A stretch of DNA of 64,000 nt from Anthonomus grandis grandis (Eukaryota > Arthropoda > Insecta > Coleoptera > Curculionidae): contig NC_065549.1 of assembly GCF_022605725.1 (NCBI RefSeq), positions 2,232,001 to 2,296,000 on the forward strand, in the 5' to 3' direction. Positions 11,030 through 23,530 of the stretch are shown here, in pieces (position 1 is the first letter of the stretch; each line of letters opens with the position of its first letter). The position numbers and the translations under genes are program-made. The notes under the pieces were generated by a model, which ran no database searches, was not told the DNA's origin, and worked only from the letters and a program-made list of their open reading frames with translations.

Positions 11030-11930
11030 TAAACATTTAAAGAGAATATTCTCGATAGAATTTAAGTTATTGGACTGTAAAGGTGATCTGAGGGTGCTTA
11101 AGGTTTCCAAACATTAAAAAGCCCACTTTTGGACTTTAAATAGCATTTAAAGAGAATATTCTTTTAAATATCATGCTTTTTATTTCATATAAACATTCCC
11201 TGTTTTTTTAAGTTAGTGGATGTTTTAAGTTGACCTTAGGAGTCATAAGAGTCCCATAGATAAAAAAAGGACAAAATTTATGAAAATTTTTCTCGAATCA
11301 TTTAAAATTCTATTACAAAAGAATAATATTATGCTATTTGGTTCATAAGAATGTTCCCAGTAGTTTCTAAGTTATTGGACTTTAAAGTTGACTATAAGGT
11401 CCTTAAGAGTCCCATAAACAATAAAGTCTAATAATATTATGAATTTTGTTTCATCAAAAAATTCTCGGGAGTTTTTAAGGGATTGGTCTTTGAAATTGAC
11501 TATAGATAAAAATGTCCTTTATATCTAAAAAATATTTTGCTTTTTATTCCATGTAAATATTCCCGGTAGTTTTTAAATTATTGAACTTTGAAGTTGATCT
11601 TAAGGTTCTGAGATAAAAAAGTCCTTTATTTCTAAAATTTCTTCTAGGATCATTCTGAACTTTAAATAACATTTAAAGAGAATATTTTTATGAATATTAT
11701 ACTTTTTATTTCATGAAAATATTGTCTGTAGTTTTTAAATTATTTGACTTTGAAGTTGACCTTAAGGTTCTTAAGAGTACCATAGATAAAAAAATCCTTT
11801 ATTTCTCAAATTTTTGCCAGGATCATTTTGAACTTTAAATAACATTTAAAGGGAATATCTTTCTAAATATTATGCTTGTTATTTCATACGCATATTCCAG
11901 TAAGTTAATGAGATTTTTGACATTAAATTG
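11030..11930 (-). repeat. 187-bp satellite family, reversed, diverged
   Basis: Units marked by AAAGAGAATATTC, followed by TATGCTTTTTATTTCAT, recur at about 11,039, 11,149, 11,662 and 11,847. The last two are 185 bp apart. Read on the minus strand they match the array at 3.5-5.8 kb (ATGAAATAAAAAGC then AATATTCT). Units are degenerate and separated by related filler. Confidence 0.75.
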
Positions 11931-12336
11931 ACAATTACCCTTCTTGGACGACACTACCATTGTCTCACTTCGTTAACAGAAATATTTAAAGTTAGACAAA
12001 GAGGCCTGTATACATTAAAAATTCCATTTTTCGGGAGGACGTAATCGGTTTTTCATTAAAAATGGACGTATATTCTTTCTAGATACCTGGACTACTTGGC
12101 AATTATTTTTTTGTACTTAAGTCATTTAATTGCTTGTGATAGAATGACGATAGAACGATGTGATAAATAAAGCATTTTTTGAGGTAATTGAAGTAATTTT
12201 TGATTTTTCCTGGATATTTTGTCCAGGCAGTGGGACATTTTTAATCACTTAGGGATATTAAACACATCGTGATGAAAGTGCAATTTTAATGATAAAATCA
12301 TTCGCCTAGAAAAACATGACTTGCGACATAGAAACA

Positions 12337-12359
12337 ACATAGAAAGTGTCTTTCTATGT
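12337..12359. repeat. Perfect 10-bp hairpin with 3-base loop
   Basis: ACATAGAAAG, loop TGT, CTTTCTATGT. It is perfectly paired and lies about 45 bp before a second inverted repeat. No adjacent T-run or coding unit suggests a function. Confidence 0.6.
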
Positions 12360-12404
12360 AAAAATAACCATCTAAGTAAATAAAAAAAAATTGCTTTATT
12401 TTTT

Positions 12405-12480
12405 CTTTTGTTGGATATAGGTCGTAAAAAAAAGTACTGAAAAACTAAAGTAAGTTTTTTTGACCTATATCCAACAAAAG
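12405..12480. repeat. Perfect 19-bp inverted repeat
   Basis: CTTTTGTTGGATATAGGTC at 12,405-12,423 is exactly complementary to GACCTATATCCAACAAAAG at 12,462-12,480, with a 38-base A-rich loop. The arms are unusually well preserved for this region, which suggests a recent origin or gene conversion between the arms. Confidence 0.8.
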
Positions 12481-12869
12481 GACAAATTAAACAAACTAAC
12501 AAACGAGAAATAATTCACATTAAAAAAAAATTCTTTTTATTTGTTTTAGCCCAGAAATATTGAAATAAAAAATGGAAATTACTTCCAGGCATTATAATTT
12601 TTTTTGTAACTTCGTGCCTATAGTAAAAAATAAAAATAAAAAAAAAATTTTGAAAAAAAAAATAGTGTTTTAACTGTAGTTATCTTCCAAATAGTTTTTT
12701 TGGTTTTTATGTAAAAAATCCAGAAAAAAAGCAGTTTTATTAAATGAAAAAAAAAATATTTCTTTGACTAATATTCCATTTTATGAGAATTTCTTAACTT
12801 AATAATAGAAAAAACTGCCTTAAAAAAAGTCCTTATTAGGCTAAATTAACCAGCGAGAACACCCCTTTT

Positions 12870-13290
12870 AGACTATATCCCTAAGCCATATCCCAACGAA
12901 ACAAAGACAGGGGGTCTCCTCTATTATTTCACCCACCCTTAATAATAAAAATAATAATTTAAAAAAAAAATAATAATACGACCCGATCGATAGAAAAAAA
13001 GGAGCGTAACAGATGTCGGACCGAACCGTTTTAAACTTATAAAAATAATAACGAAAGGTCGTTCGCTCCCTTTTATAAAATTATATTTTTGTTCCGAGGC
13101 GTCGGTCGTCGTCGCCAATGAGTCACCGACCTTAACAAATTATTTTCTGACTCGGTTTTATTATAATATACAACATATAAGTATACCATATCGGTCTATA
13201 AATAAAGCTAATACGGCTTTATGAGACCATATTCGGACCAGTGGCGTTCCCCAATAAGAGGAAACCATATGTAGACATCTAAATTGCACA
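12870..13290. other. Unique island with retained CpG
   Basis: This block is less AT-rich and CpG-containing (GAGGCGTCGGTCGTCGTCGCC near 13,100). An AP-1-like TGAGTCA lies at 13,119-13,125 and TTTATAAAA-type sequences are nearby. No reading frame is recognised. It is a candidate regulatory island by composition only. Confidence 0.35.
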
Positions 13291-14030
13291 TGAAAAAAAA
13301 GTATGAATTTATGCCATTAATAAAACAAATCGCGTTTTACAATGGATACGACCCAAGCCTTGTTCATAAACAAATTTCCAAAAGGCAAGCAAAATCAGCT
13401 TATAATGGTCATTCTCTAGATACTGAAAAAAATGTGTAAGAATAATATTTGCTATAGTTAGAGAAACTTTCCTTATAAAAAAAAGTACAAATAGGGACGG
13501 TAATAAATTATTAAATTATTTTCTATAAAATTATAATTGAAATGTCCTTAGAGAGTGAGAAATCTGATATATTAAAAGTAGGAGATGCTGTTACAATATT
13601 AAATAATCATAAATGAGACGAAGAATAGACAAATTTCAAATAATATTGAAAAGTTTGATGCCGCATCTTATGAGAAAAAAGTTTACTAGTTGTAAGATAT
13701 TATATTTTTCATTCATCATTATTATTCGAGAGCCACAAGACAAATTCACTCTCATCACAGTCATTACTAAAGCGCGGATTTATAATCATAAAAATATTAA
13801 AAATAAACATTTAAAAAAGCATGAAAAATTCCTAAAATAAGCATAAAAAATGGCATAAAAACTAAAAAATGCACTATAGGAATACAATATGAAATACTTC
13901 TAAAACTGAAATATGTACTAGGCAAAAAATAAGACAATAAAAATTTTCGCTAGTTTTTATTTAACTTTGATAATATAAACTAACGCATCATTAATAACTT
14001 TTTTTTTTACAAAAGAAACATCAGCTCATA
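13290..14030. other. AT-rich non-coding DNA
   Basis: The only frame of note (13,613-13,840, plus) is lysine- and isoleucine-rich, has low complexity and resembles nothing known. I see no feature here. Confidence 0.45.
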
Positions 14031-14744
14031 TTATTTATGCTTGAATGATGCAATAATTAAATGTTTTTCTAAATTATCCACTGAACATCCCATTCTTCTA
14101 TCACTCAAAACAAGTTTTAAATGGGAGAAACTTCTTTCAACATCTACGCTGGTAATTGGAGCATACTTACATTTCGGAATTAAAGCAGCGTCAGATATAG
14201 TAAGGTCTTCAACAAAATCTCCTTTAATCACATTTGAAATTTGTTTTAAAATTTCATACCCTGTATTTTTGTTTAAAACTTCATTAAGCTTATTATAAAT
14301 TATTTTTTCAGGTCCACAATGTACTTTTAGGCAATCATTTTTAAAATTTTCAATTAGTTCCATAGATTCGACTAGAGCAAGACCCTTTTCTTCAAGTTGC
14401 GTGATGGCCTTGCTTACAAAGTTATAGTTTGTGTTAATAAACGCCAAATTCTGCTTAAGTTCTTCATTTTTGACTATCTTTTGGCACTTTAAAATTTGTT
14501 CGGAGGAGGATTCAGAAAGATCTAATACGATTTCCTTGAAAGATTCAAAATGGTTAGCATAATAGTCAGCAGCGTCCAGCCAAGTACCCCACCTTGTAAT
14601 AATGGGTTCAGGGGATAGTGGTATACCTGGCATCCTTTCTCGAAATAATTGAGCTTTTAATGGTGCTTTTACAAAAATCTTTATTCCTGTATTTACCAAA
14701 AGAAACTGGGTACGAATAGTTTCAGCTACCCACTCTAAATGTGT
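14031..14744 (-). pseudogene. hAT-superfamily transposase, C-terminal fragment
   Basis: The minus-strand frame is open from about 14,744, with no in-frame start before residue V of LLVNTG. It gives 222 codons from the first Met. TRWGTWLDAADYY (residues 35-47) and SVDVERSFSHLK, then LSDRRMG and NLEKHLII near the C-terminus, form the typical end of hAT-like transposases. In that family the ERSFS...NLE block belongs to the C-terminal dimerisation region. The BED zinc finger, the catalytic N-terminal half and the terminal inverted repeats were not found. The frame is closed upstream by TGA, so this is a truncated, probably dead copy. A domesticated gene is possible, since the 222 codons have no stop, but nothing supports expression. 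Confidence 0.75.
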
Positions 14745-15161
14745 CCGTCAATCTTACAGCAGTATTAACTGTTATAATTAAAGCAAATTTACCATGTCAT
14801 GTGAATTTACTATATTTATTAAATTAACCTAAATGATACTAGATTTAGGAAAATCACAGCTTTTTTACTGTCGATATAGTCATTTTGCATAAAAATTAAT
14901 CCATATGGTTAAAAAACCCGGTACTCTTACAGAACGTCACGAAAATTACAGAAGCCCGTAAAACTGATTGAAATACGATTAAAATTCCCTGCTTATATTA
15001 TTTTATCATAGTACCTGTAAATTCGAATGTTAGGCAGCTTGCATCTTAGGAAGCCAAATGCAAGATCGAAATTGGTATCTGAATAGAGGTACCAAGAGAA
15101 TAGGTTATTTTATTAGACCAAACGGTCCTGCAAAAAAATTCACAAAAAGAAACTCATTAAT

Positions 15162-15510
15162 AGAAATGCTGGGTGCTCTGCATTAACGTGGAAACCACTA
15201 ATAGAAAATGATGCTAGTAATTCGAAAGTAATTATTAATAGTATTGGACCACACCAAGTTTAAAGATTTGTTAGAAGAAACAAACACAAAGATTTCCTAA
15301 CAAATACTGATCCGCCTACAATTGGGAGTATTAAAAAAGAATGGCCTGTGCTTTTTACTAAAAAAGCTATATTTTGGCATTTTCCAAAGCTGACCAAAAA
15401 AGCAAGCTTACCATTTTTGACGAAGATCAGGACGAAATCGTGCTGCAGTCACTGAGGATACTGGCACATTACTTTAAAGAAGATTTGTTGATCTTTTGTT
15501 ATCAATTTGA
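15162..15510 (+). pseudogene. Decayed ORF remnant, family not assigned
   Basis: The plus-strand frame reads ALTWKPLIENDASNSK, one TAA near 15,264, then DPPTIGSIKKEWPVLFTKK and AIFWHFPKLTKK, ending at a TGA at 15,453. A further stretch follows in another frame. The WPxLFxxK...HFxxLT pattern recalls uncharacterised transposon-associated proteins seen in many animals. I cannot name the family with confidence. It may be part of the same degraded cluster as the hAT fragment, though on the other strand. Confidence 0.3.
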
Positions 15511-18290
15511 CGTAAGTACAGGCTGTAAATATATAATTTTTGAATAGCCTTTATGGCTCTTTACAGACAAGACCTAAAGGTTCCAAACAAATAAAATATT
15601 AATAAATATTAATATTAATAAAATATTAATTTTTTGTAGACATTTTCCCTAACTATTTCCTTACACATTTACCGATTTCATTTTTTTTTGTACCGTTGTA
15701 TAGAGAATTTTACGTTCCTTACTATGATGTATCACACGATGGGGGTTCCCATTTGACATATTAAAGTGAGGTTAGCTGGAGGTGAGGAGGTAATTGACAG
15801 AACTTCAGTAAATGCATTTTAAGTTATTAAGGGTGGATCGTTTTGAAATGAAAGCACTGTATATAGATATAGCTTAGATCGGTAAATGCCAGTCTAATAT
15901 TTAGGTCAAAAATAAATGCTAGTGAACAAAACGAACCTGTGACAAATCGCTGTTACAAAAGGGTTCAATTGTCTATAATATATAAAGGACCATCCGATGA
16001 AAGGTTTGTTAAAAACAAGTACAAAATATTTTAGATCTGACGATGAGCATCAATATGCCTAGACGTGACAAACTTATTAACACAAGAACGTGTGCATACT
16101 ATTTTTTCAGAACATTGACTGGTTTTAGATCATTTAGATGGTTCAGTAGAGAATCTACACTCTAAAGTAGACTGCGCCACACTTACCAATATATATTTTA
16201 AATATACCTAAGAATTTGTATGTAGTTATTTATTGAATAAAAGTCTTTTATTATTATTATTAAGATTTATAATAGTAAACTGGAAATCGTCGATTCCTTT
16301 TCAAGCCATTGAGTTACAAAAGCTTGGATCTGTGAAAAGGGGTTTGAAAAATTATTAACGGACACAGAGCTCTGACTATCTACATGATTCAGTGGTGTAA
16401 TGACACAAAAATCAAATACGTTAAAATCCTCCAGGACAATAACATTACTTGTAAATACTGAACGAAACAGAAAGACGACATTCTCAAAAAGCTGTTCAAA
16501 ATTCTCAAATGCGATCGTTGGAAGGATAAATGCAATAAATCAGGGAAATGAAATAAGTAAGCAAGTTTTAAGTAATAAGGCATACTAAACTCTAAATCTT
16601 CACCCTAGGACCAATATTGACTAAATTTTGAATTCTTTTAAGACTTTCATTTTCATATTTTCCAGACTTTCTCTATCAACTTCATTTTCCAAAATAACCG
16701 GTGTATATCAATAAGAATGCAAATTACTATAAGATAAATTATGTTCAGCTGCTAGAAGTGTAACGGCTGATAGACATTCATAAGAATAGGAAATTTAATA
16801 AGCAATATATGTATTTGAATAAGGGATCCTAATCTAGTTATTATATTTTTTCTTCATTAATTTTTTAAAATGAATTTTTCGGTTTTATTTAAAGTGTCAT
16901 TATGGTATGTGTTTAATTTTTTTTTGCTTAAGTCCTTTAAATTTTATTCTAAATTTTTTCATTTCATTTCATTCACTACTGGTGTTTATAACTTTCAGTT
17001 TCTTCTTATAGATAAGAATGTCCTGGAGGAAACAATAAGTATTTGTGATCGAATATAAAAACATTACAATTTAATTTTTTTTGCATGAATATACCCACGC
17101 AATAGTTTATAATTAATGATTCGAATAGAATAAATCTTAAATTTCTTATAATTATATAGAATCTTATTATAACAAACAGTATTATTATGGATATTTATGC
17201 GTGGTTAATTTGACCAATCAGGATGCCAGAAAAATGCTAAATTAAGGCGGCAAAATCAAATTTTATTTGATAAGAAATCTCATCAGTCTTATTTAATCGT
17301 AACATCTAAAGAAAACTACTAAAATTAAAAAGGTTCTTAATAAAAAATAATTTTTACAAGTAAATTTTTTTATTATAGGAGTTTTCAGATATTGTGATTA
17401 AATAATTCAAAATCGTAAAAAAAATTTATGCAAATTTGATGACCCGTGGTACGGTATGGGAGCTACATTGCCGTAAATTGAAATAGGATCATGGAATGAT
17501 CGGATATGTGTACAAATTTAAAATATATAAATAGAGGAATATTTAGTTTTTTCTGCTTGTATATTACAGTAAAAAACCTATTCTAAATTTAGGTGCTTTC
17601 CCCCCTGTCAAATAAAGCAAATAGTGGATTATTTTGCAAGTGGAAAGTTGGTTTTAAGAAGGGTGACCAATTTAAATTATGTGTTTTTAATACACTTTAA
17701 AATTAAACCTGCAGGCTGTTTCGTAAAAATTGTATGATTGATAGAATTGAAACATACATTTTGTTAAGAATTCTGCCACAAGATTGACAAACATAAAATA
17801 TTACTATTTTTAAAGGTTTTTCTATAAATAATTAATTAACTTTTAACAAGTACTAAGAGTAGACTTAATATATTAAAAGCCATAAATCTCTCAATCACTT
17901 TGACACATTTTGATTTTATTGTAGCAATTTGCTTTTATACTATTATGCCCATAGGATTTCTTGCAGTATAGTGCTTATAGTAAAAAATAAAAAGCCATTT
18001 TTTACAGTGGACCCTCCTAATTTTAAATAGGTCCCTTTTTCTTATCAGAATTTTTAGAAATAATTGTCAAGTATCTTTTAAGAGTACTTACTCTCTTAGC
18101 TCGATTTTCATAAACAAAAAACAAATGGTTGTTGGTGTTGCATATAAACTGAAATGTGCAAACTGATAGCTGCTCAGTACAATTTTAATAAAAAATAAAC
18201 AGTACAAATAAGACTTTGTTGGTGGCAAATTCTCTGTATATAGCAACGATTTAATAAGATAAGAGAAAAAAAAAACTATTAAAGGGCTTA
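15510..18290. other. AT-rich non-coding DNA
   Basis: No recognisable gene. Small frames at 16,389-16,588 on both strands and at 16,870-17,058 are low-complexity chance frames. At 16,205-16,262 a sequence with GAATAAAAGTC followed by a short TTA run resembles the 3' tail of a LINE or SINE, but no coding part is visible upstream. Confidence 0.45.
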
Positions 18291-18520
18291 TAACGGCCGG
18301 AGAGGGGGATTACTCCAGGTAACTTCTGCACCGTACCAGGGAAATCCGATAGTTATCCTACGTTATGTCGTTTGCAGACCTGGGGAGGGCCCATATCTTA
18401 GAATTGTGGCGAATTTGTCTGTTGGGTTGCTGCATAAACGGCTTAACGCAGGCCACCTGATTTCAGCATCACACTTCTCCGGTAATCCCGGAATAAATAT
18501 TGGGGTTTCGACGCGTTCTT
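18290..18520. other. GC-richer block of unknown origin, probably part of a mobile element
   Basis: CGGCCGGAGAGGGGGATTAC, GGGAGGGCCCAT and GGCTTAACGCAGGCCACCTG give this block a composition unlike its neighbours. It directly precedes sequence (GTTGAATTATTGTTGTAT at about 18,530) that recurs at 22,689. That suggests a transposable-element fragment duplicated locally. I could not assign a family. Confidence 0.3.
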
Positions 18521-18631
18521 TAAAGAATACGTTGAATTATTGTTGTATATATTTTATCATATTTATTCAGGAAAACAATCGTTTTTTTTTTGCAATTTTT
18601 ATCTTTAGGTACTTTGTAGGCATATAATATA

Positions 18632-18677
18632 CAGGGTGTTTCTTAACCTATACGCATAAACTTGGGAAATTATTGCT
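18632..18677 (+). repeat. Left 46-bp terminal inverted repeat
   Basis: Starts CAGGGTGTTTCTTAACCTAT and ends TTATTGCT. It pairs with 20,053-20,098 with one C/T difference. Confidence 0.93.
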
Positions 18678-18796
18678 GACGGCGACTAATAGTGAAAAAA
18701 AAAATAGTAAAACAGTTTTAGTTACGGAGATAAACGACTTATTAATTAAAATTTAAAAAAAACGTAAATTCTCCAAAATAAATGTGTATTTAACTA

Positions 18797-19841
18797 TTAT
18801 AGTAACTGTTCGAAGTTATTTCCATGACTTTCAATACATAATTGAGCACGCCTAATCCAAAAGTTGCAGACAGCAGCTAATCCAGGTTGTAGTCGAATTT
18901 CCTCGGCGGCAGCAAATATCCGTTTTCTTAATTCTTGTTCATTGTCAACTTCGATTACATACACCAGAGATTTTTAGGTGACCCCAAAAATAAAAGTCAA
19001 GCGGATTAAGGTCGGGTGATCGAGGAGGCCATCCAATTGGACCACCTCGGCCTATCTATCGTTCGGGGCACATTCGATCCAAATGCCGTCGCACTGGTCG
19101 CGCAACCATCGTAAAGAAACCACAAATTCTGCTTAATGTGAAGAGGGACTTCTTCAAGGAGTACCGGAAATTTTGTCGCAATAATTGTAAATAAAGAGCA
19201 CCAGTTAGACGATTATCCAAAATGAAAGGGCCAATAAGTATTCCGTTTACAATTCCAAACCACAAATTTACTGAAAATCGTTGTTGAAAGTTTGTTCGCC
19301 GAATAGCATGCGGATTTTCAACTGCCCAAAAATGCGTGTTGCGAAAATTGTGAATACCATTGCGTGTGAAAATTGCTTCATCCGTAGCTAAAATGTTCCT
19401 GGTAAAGTTTGGGTTTAACTGCTGCTGATGTAACAACCACTCGCAAAAGTTCACTCGAGGCGCATGATCCCTTGGAAGTAAAGCTTGTACCCTTTGGACG
19501 TGAGATGGATACAGTAATTCATGCCTTAAAATTCGCCAAACTGTGACTGGTGATAATCCAGTGTTTATGTCAGGATGCTCTTCGATGATATCTAAAATCA
19601 AATTCTCCAGATTTAAAATGCGCCTAGGTCTAATGGCTCCACCATGTTGCCCTGGCCTCGGCCGCAAATTTCCAGTTTCTCTACCCCGCTGAACCACACG
19701 CAAAAAAACTTCACGCGACGGATGATACCTATGAGGAAACCTTTGTGCATAAAGATTAGCTGCAGCCACACTGTTTCGTTTTGATTCCCCGTATGCCAGT
19801 AACATGTCCATTAGTTCCTCATTTAAAAAATTATGCGGCAT
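18797..19841 (-). pseudogene. Mariner-superfamily transposase (DUF4817-type), broken
   Basis: The longest frame (19,841-19,056, 261 codons) starts MPHNFLNEEL and has an N-terminal helix-turn-helix region (about residues 8-60: LLAYGES, RFPHRYHPSREVFLRV). A second DNA-binding part follows, then the catalytic domain with the first Asp in LATDEAIF (D154). Near 19,150 the true frame shifts. PLHIKQNLWFLYDG, with the second catalytic Asp, is read in another frame. The segment IGRGGPIGWPPRSPDLNPLD, with the third Asp, follows a TAG that replaces a conserved Trp codon. A final shift near 18,950 gives the C-terminus, ending NNFEQLL and a TAA at 18,797. A short deletion lies between the second and third Asp codons. 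All three catalytic positions remain, but no single frame joins them, so the product is dead. Related genes are common in insects. Confidence 0.9.
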
Positions 19842-20052
19842 AATTTTAATAAAAAACGAATTACGACCACAACTGTATCAACTGATAGCAAAGTAGGTAC
19901 TACTAAACATAATAAACATCATCCGGACTCGTTTACTTCTTATTTGAAAACAAAATTCCACCTGATAAAGTTATTACATTTTTGTGAAAAAAAAAAAATT
20001 ATCTCAGAAACTAAAAATATTTTACTTAAACTATTAGTCATTATTTATCATT

Positions 20053-20098
20053 AGCAATAATTTCCCAAGTTTATGCGTATAGATTAAGAAACACCCTG
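20053..20098 (-). repeat. Right 46-bp terminal inverted repeat
   Basis: Reverse complement of the left end, ending in ACACCCTG before the flanking TA. Confidence 0.93.
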
Positions 20099-20224
20099 TA
20101 TATGTAAAAACATTTTTTAATGGGATGAAATTTCGATTTTTTTGCCTCAAAATTGGCCTGAAAAATCAATTAGGAGGCATGAACCCCTAGTTTTTTCACC
20201 AGGTCCTTTAAAGTTTAACTAACC

Positions 20225-20880
20225 ACAAGATCTATCCTTATAAATGTATTGATTTGCAAGATAAAATTAATATATGGTGTAAAGCAAACAAGTTGTACTT
20301 AAATAAGTCTAAATGCTGCATTTTAACCTATTCTCGAAAACAGAATCATAGAATAGCATTTTATCAAGATGTAGTGAGATTAAGGATTTAGGGTTTACTT
20401 TTGACTTATCTAAATAATGTCATTACAGCCACCTCTAAATCTTTGGAATTTATTATTCGTAACAGCAAGAATTTTCAAAACACACTAAAAATTCTGTACA
20501 TTAGTTTTGTTAGATCCAAATTGGAGTATGGTTATCTCATTTGGCATCCTGCTAGAGGACTATACAATGATTTTTTATTAGATAGGTTTGGAATGGTATC
20601 CTTGCAAACCAGAAGGCATAGATTAGGAATTACCTTTTTTATATACTCTTAAATAATAAAATTGATTGTATCGAGTTACTAAATCAAATTAGGTACATAA
20701 TTCCCAGGTTAAACGCAAGATGTTCCTTAACTTTTTATTGTCAACATCCTAAAACTAATATGCTAACTAGAGCGCCGATTTATTATATTATATACTGTTA
20801 TTTGTTTAATACTTATTGTACACAATATGATGTTTTCTATGATTCTTTGAAAGCAATAATTAGCAAGGTTAATTGATCTA
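20225..20880 (+). pseudogene. Jockey-group LINE, 3' coding fragment
   Basis: Plus-strand pieces, in order: INIWCKANKLYLNKSKC and TYSRKQNHRI (20,260-20,350); EIKDLGFTFDLS (about 20,380); a frame shift; SKSLEFIIRNSKNFQN and YISFVRSKLEYGYLIWHP (20,430-20,560); a second shift; then LLNNKIDCIELLNQIRY and RLNARCSLTFYCQHPKTN (about 20,645-20,760). This is the region from the palm end through the thumb to the C-terminus of a non-LTR reverse transcriptase. The catalytic FADD region is missing (5' truncation). It has several frameshifts, so it is inactive. It belongs to the same broad group as the LINE at 7.6-9.1 kb, with low identity by eye. Confidence 0.82.
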
Positions 20881-21740
20881 TTACTGTCTTCTATTGTTTA
20901 CTTATTTTAGAGTTTAGGTTGGGGTTATGATTTATTAAGTAATTTTGTTAAACCTCAACTTAACCTCAAAAACTCAGTCAAGTCAGTGTTAACAAACCTC
21001 CCCCGCAAATTCCCTCAATTTTATAATAATATACTTAAATTATATTAAATAATTATAATATATAATACTCCTAATTTTTTTTTTCTAAATCCCAACTCCT
21101 CACCCTTTGTACGTACATAATGCACTTTTCTACATTTACGTGTGTGCGAATTTTAACAAATATTAATACCACCTGCCCTCCTCATTTTATATAGTAAAAG
21201 TTGTGAGCTCACATTATAAACTTCCGAACATTTTTCCAGTGCGGTAAACTTTTTAATTGCTTTGCGGTTTTATTGTCGTGACAAAAAAAAATTTATATAT
21301 ACGAGGGAATAAATAAACTACATATTTTATATAACTGTTTTATTGCTTAGAATAAATTTATATTACGGCCTAAATGGGAGTTTTAGTTTTAAGGGTTTTT
21401 GTAAGATAATTGAAATAAATGTCGAAAAACAAGTGCAGTAAAACCAGGAAATTCTTTCGATTGTCACAGTTTTTGCATTAATTTGAAACATTGGACATTT
21501 CTTATTGAACGTTGCATTTGAGTTTTTTTTTGAAATTTAAAAAAATGTATATGATTGTTTTTCTATAGAATATTCAACTGCAAAATATACTTAAATAAAG
21601 TTGATTGATTTTAAATGAATTCTGCAATTTTAGAGACACATGTTGCTGTACTAGTAATTTTTTCGATGACAATAACCCAAACTAATACTAAAATGGAATT
21701 AGTTTATAACAATTTAATGGTCATAATATGATTAACATAA
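20880..21740. other. AT-rich non-coding DNA with a local duplicate
   Basis: No gene seen. AAGTGCAGTAAAACCAGGAA followed by TCTTTCGATTGTCACAG at 21,432-21,474 recurs at 22,734-22,775 with few changes, a dispersed duplication about 1.3 kb away. Confidence 0.5.
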
Positions 21741-23420
21741 ATGATCGGGTACAGGCCTCTGGATTGTCGCATTGGGTTCGAGTAAATAAAAATATATAAA
21801 AATCATCAGTGGAATTATAAAGGATGAACCCCTAGTTTTTTTTACGTTTGCCTCACAATGTTTGGGATTCTTTATTTTATTGATATAGAATTTTTTTAAA
21901 GAGAAAAATTGTTTTTTTTTTAATAAAAATAGAAAAATATATTGGTTCATCATAGTATCCTGAAAATTCCTAAATTTATTTTTTTTGACATTTTTTGACC
22001 CCAAAAATAAATTTTGCCTTCAAAAATGCCTTAACTCAAAAACTAGATAAGGTACGATTTTTTGGACGGCCTCATTGCATGCAGAAGAAAAAAAATATAA
22101 AATAATCCTGCGAATTATCATCAAAAAACCCCTAGTTTTTTCACAATCCATTCTCAAAGTTTATTTTTCAGGACCTCCGGGCATAGAAATTCTTGTTCGA
22201 AAAAACTTTGTTATTTCAAAATCTACTATCACCAAAATCTCACCTTGTAGAACATAAAAACTTGGGGATACGACAGTATTTGAAAAGATCTAAAAGAATT
22301 AGGGCACACTGAAAATTCCAAAAATTCACTGTTTTGGTCATATTTTTGATTCCAAAAATGCCATATCTTATAAAATAAAAGAGGTACGACCTTCTGGATG
22401 GTCTCATTGAATTCAGAAGGAAGAAAATACATAATAATCCTTGGAATTATTAACAAAGAACCCCTAGTTTTTTTACAATCAATTTTTAAAGTTTATAAAT
22501 TTTAAGGACCTCTGGGCATAGAAATTCTTGACTAAAAAAAAACAGTTTTTTTTTTAAATTAAATTAACCTCACTAGCAACAAGATTTCACCTTGTAGAAT
22601 ATGAGGATATGTCACTATTTGAGAAGCTTTGTAGAAATTACAGTATTTTCAAAATTTTACTTTTTCAACCCGTTCTAACAGAATACGTTGAATTATTGTT
22701 GTATATATTTTATCATATTTATTCAAGAAAAAAAAGTGCAGTAAAACCAGGAAAATCTTTCGATTGTCACAGTTTTTTTTTTAATTTGAAATAGGCAAAC
22801 ATCCCATAAATTATAAATATATTGAGATATCATACGTAAACTTCACTTTTTAGGCCTTTTCTTACCTCAAAATTGGCCTCCAAAAATGCCTTATCTCAGA
22901 AAGTAGACCTGGTACGGTTTTCTGGACCGTCTCATTGGATTCAGAAGGAAGCAAACATAAAGTAATCCTTGGAATTATCAACGACGAACTCCTAGTTTTT
23001 TCACAATCGATTTCCAAAGTTTGTACATTTTTAAATTACTCCTGGGTATAGATATTTAATACCAAAAAAAGTTCTTTCTATTCAAAATTGAATCAACTTC
23101 ACTAGAAATAAGATCTCTTGTAAAACATGAAAACATGAGGATATAACACTATTTGAGAATTAAAGATTCAATTGAGAATCAAGATTTATAGGCATTGTAG
23201 TACTTTCAAAATTTCACTAATTTGGTCACAAAATTGGCCTCCAAAAATGCCATAACTTAGAAACTAGAAAAGGTACGACCCTCTGGATGATCTCATTTGA
23301 TTTAGAAGGATAAAAATATAAATTAACCCTTTGAATTATAACAAACGAACCCCTAGTTTTCTCATAATCGTCTCTCAAAGTTTCGAATTTTCCAGTAAAA
23401 AATTAATTTTTATTCATGAT
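21740..23420 (+). repeat. Diverged tandem family with CCCCTAGTTTTTT block, 4-5 units
   Basis: Each unit contains AAAAATGCC(A/T)TA(A/T)CT, GGTACGACCTTCTGGATGG or a variant, GAATTCAGAAGGA, GAACCCCTAGTTTTTT, and CCTCTGGGCATAGAAATTCT. Anchors lie at about 21,745 (partial), 22,024, 22,355, 22,881 and 23,241. Spacing is irregular at 330-530 bp because of insertions, including the duplicate at 22.7 kb. A partial unit also lies at 20,130-20,215 and another at 24,435, so the LINE, the mariner-like element and the BEL fragment all sit among copies of this family. Confidence 0.8.
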
Positions 23421-23530
23421 AAATTGAGGTTGGTCCGATAAGCGATCGATCTATGGAGAAGGTGTAAGGAGTTTCGTAAGTCTTTTGACTCCAGTGAGGT
23501 TTTCCTTAGAGGTAAAAATTTGAAATTTGT

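Larger units (their letters stand above)
11930..12870. other. AT-rich non-coding DNA with two small perfect hairpins
   Basis: A minus-strand frame at 12,502-12,245 has no recognisable similarity and crosses a hairpin, so I do not call it. The region is dominated by A and T runs. The two hairpins are listed separately. Confidence 0.5.
18632..20098. mobile_element. Mariner-superfamily transposon, complete ends, defective gene
   Basis: The 1,467-bp element is flanked by TA on both sides (18,630-18,631 and 20,099-20,100), the target duplication of the Tc1/mariner superfamily. The ends are 46-bp inverted repeats with a single mismatch, starting CAGGGTGTTTCTTAA. It carries one transposase gene on the minus strand, broken by frameshifts and a stop. 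The nearly perfect ends against a broken gene suggest an insertion moved in trans, or young ends with fast coding decay. It is inserted next to a sequence also found at 22.7 kb. Confidence 0.93.
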
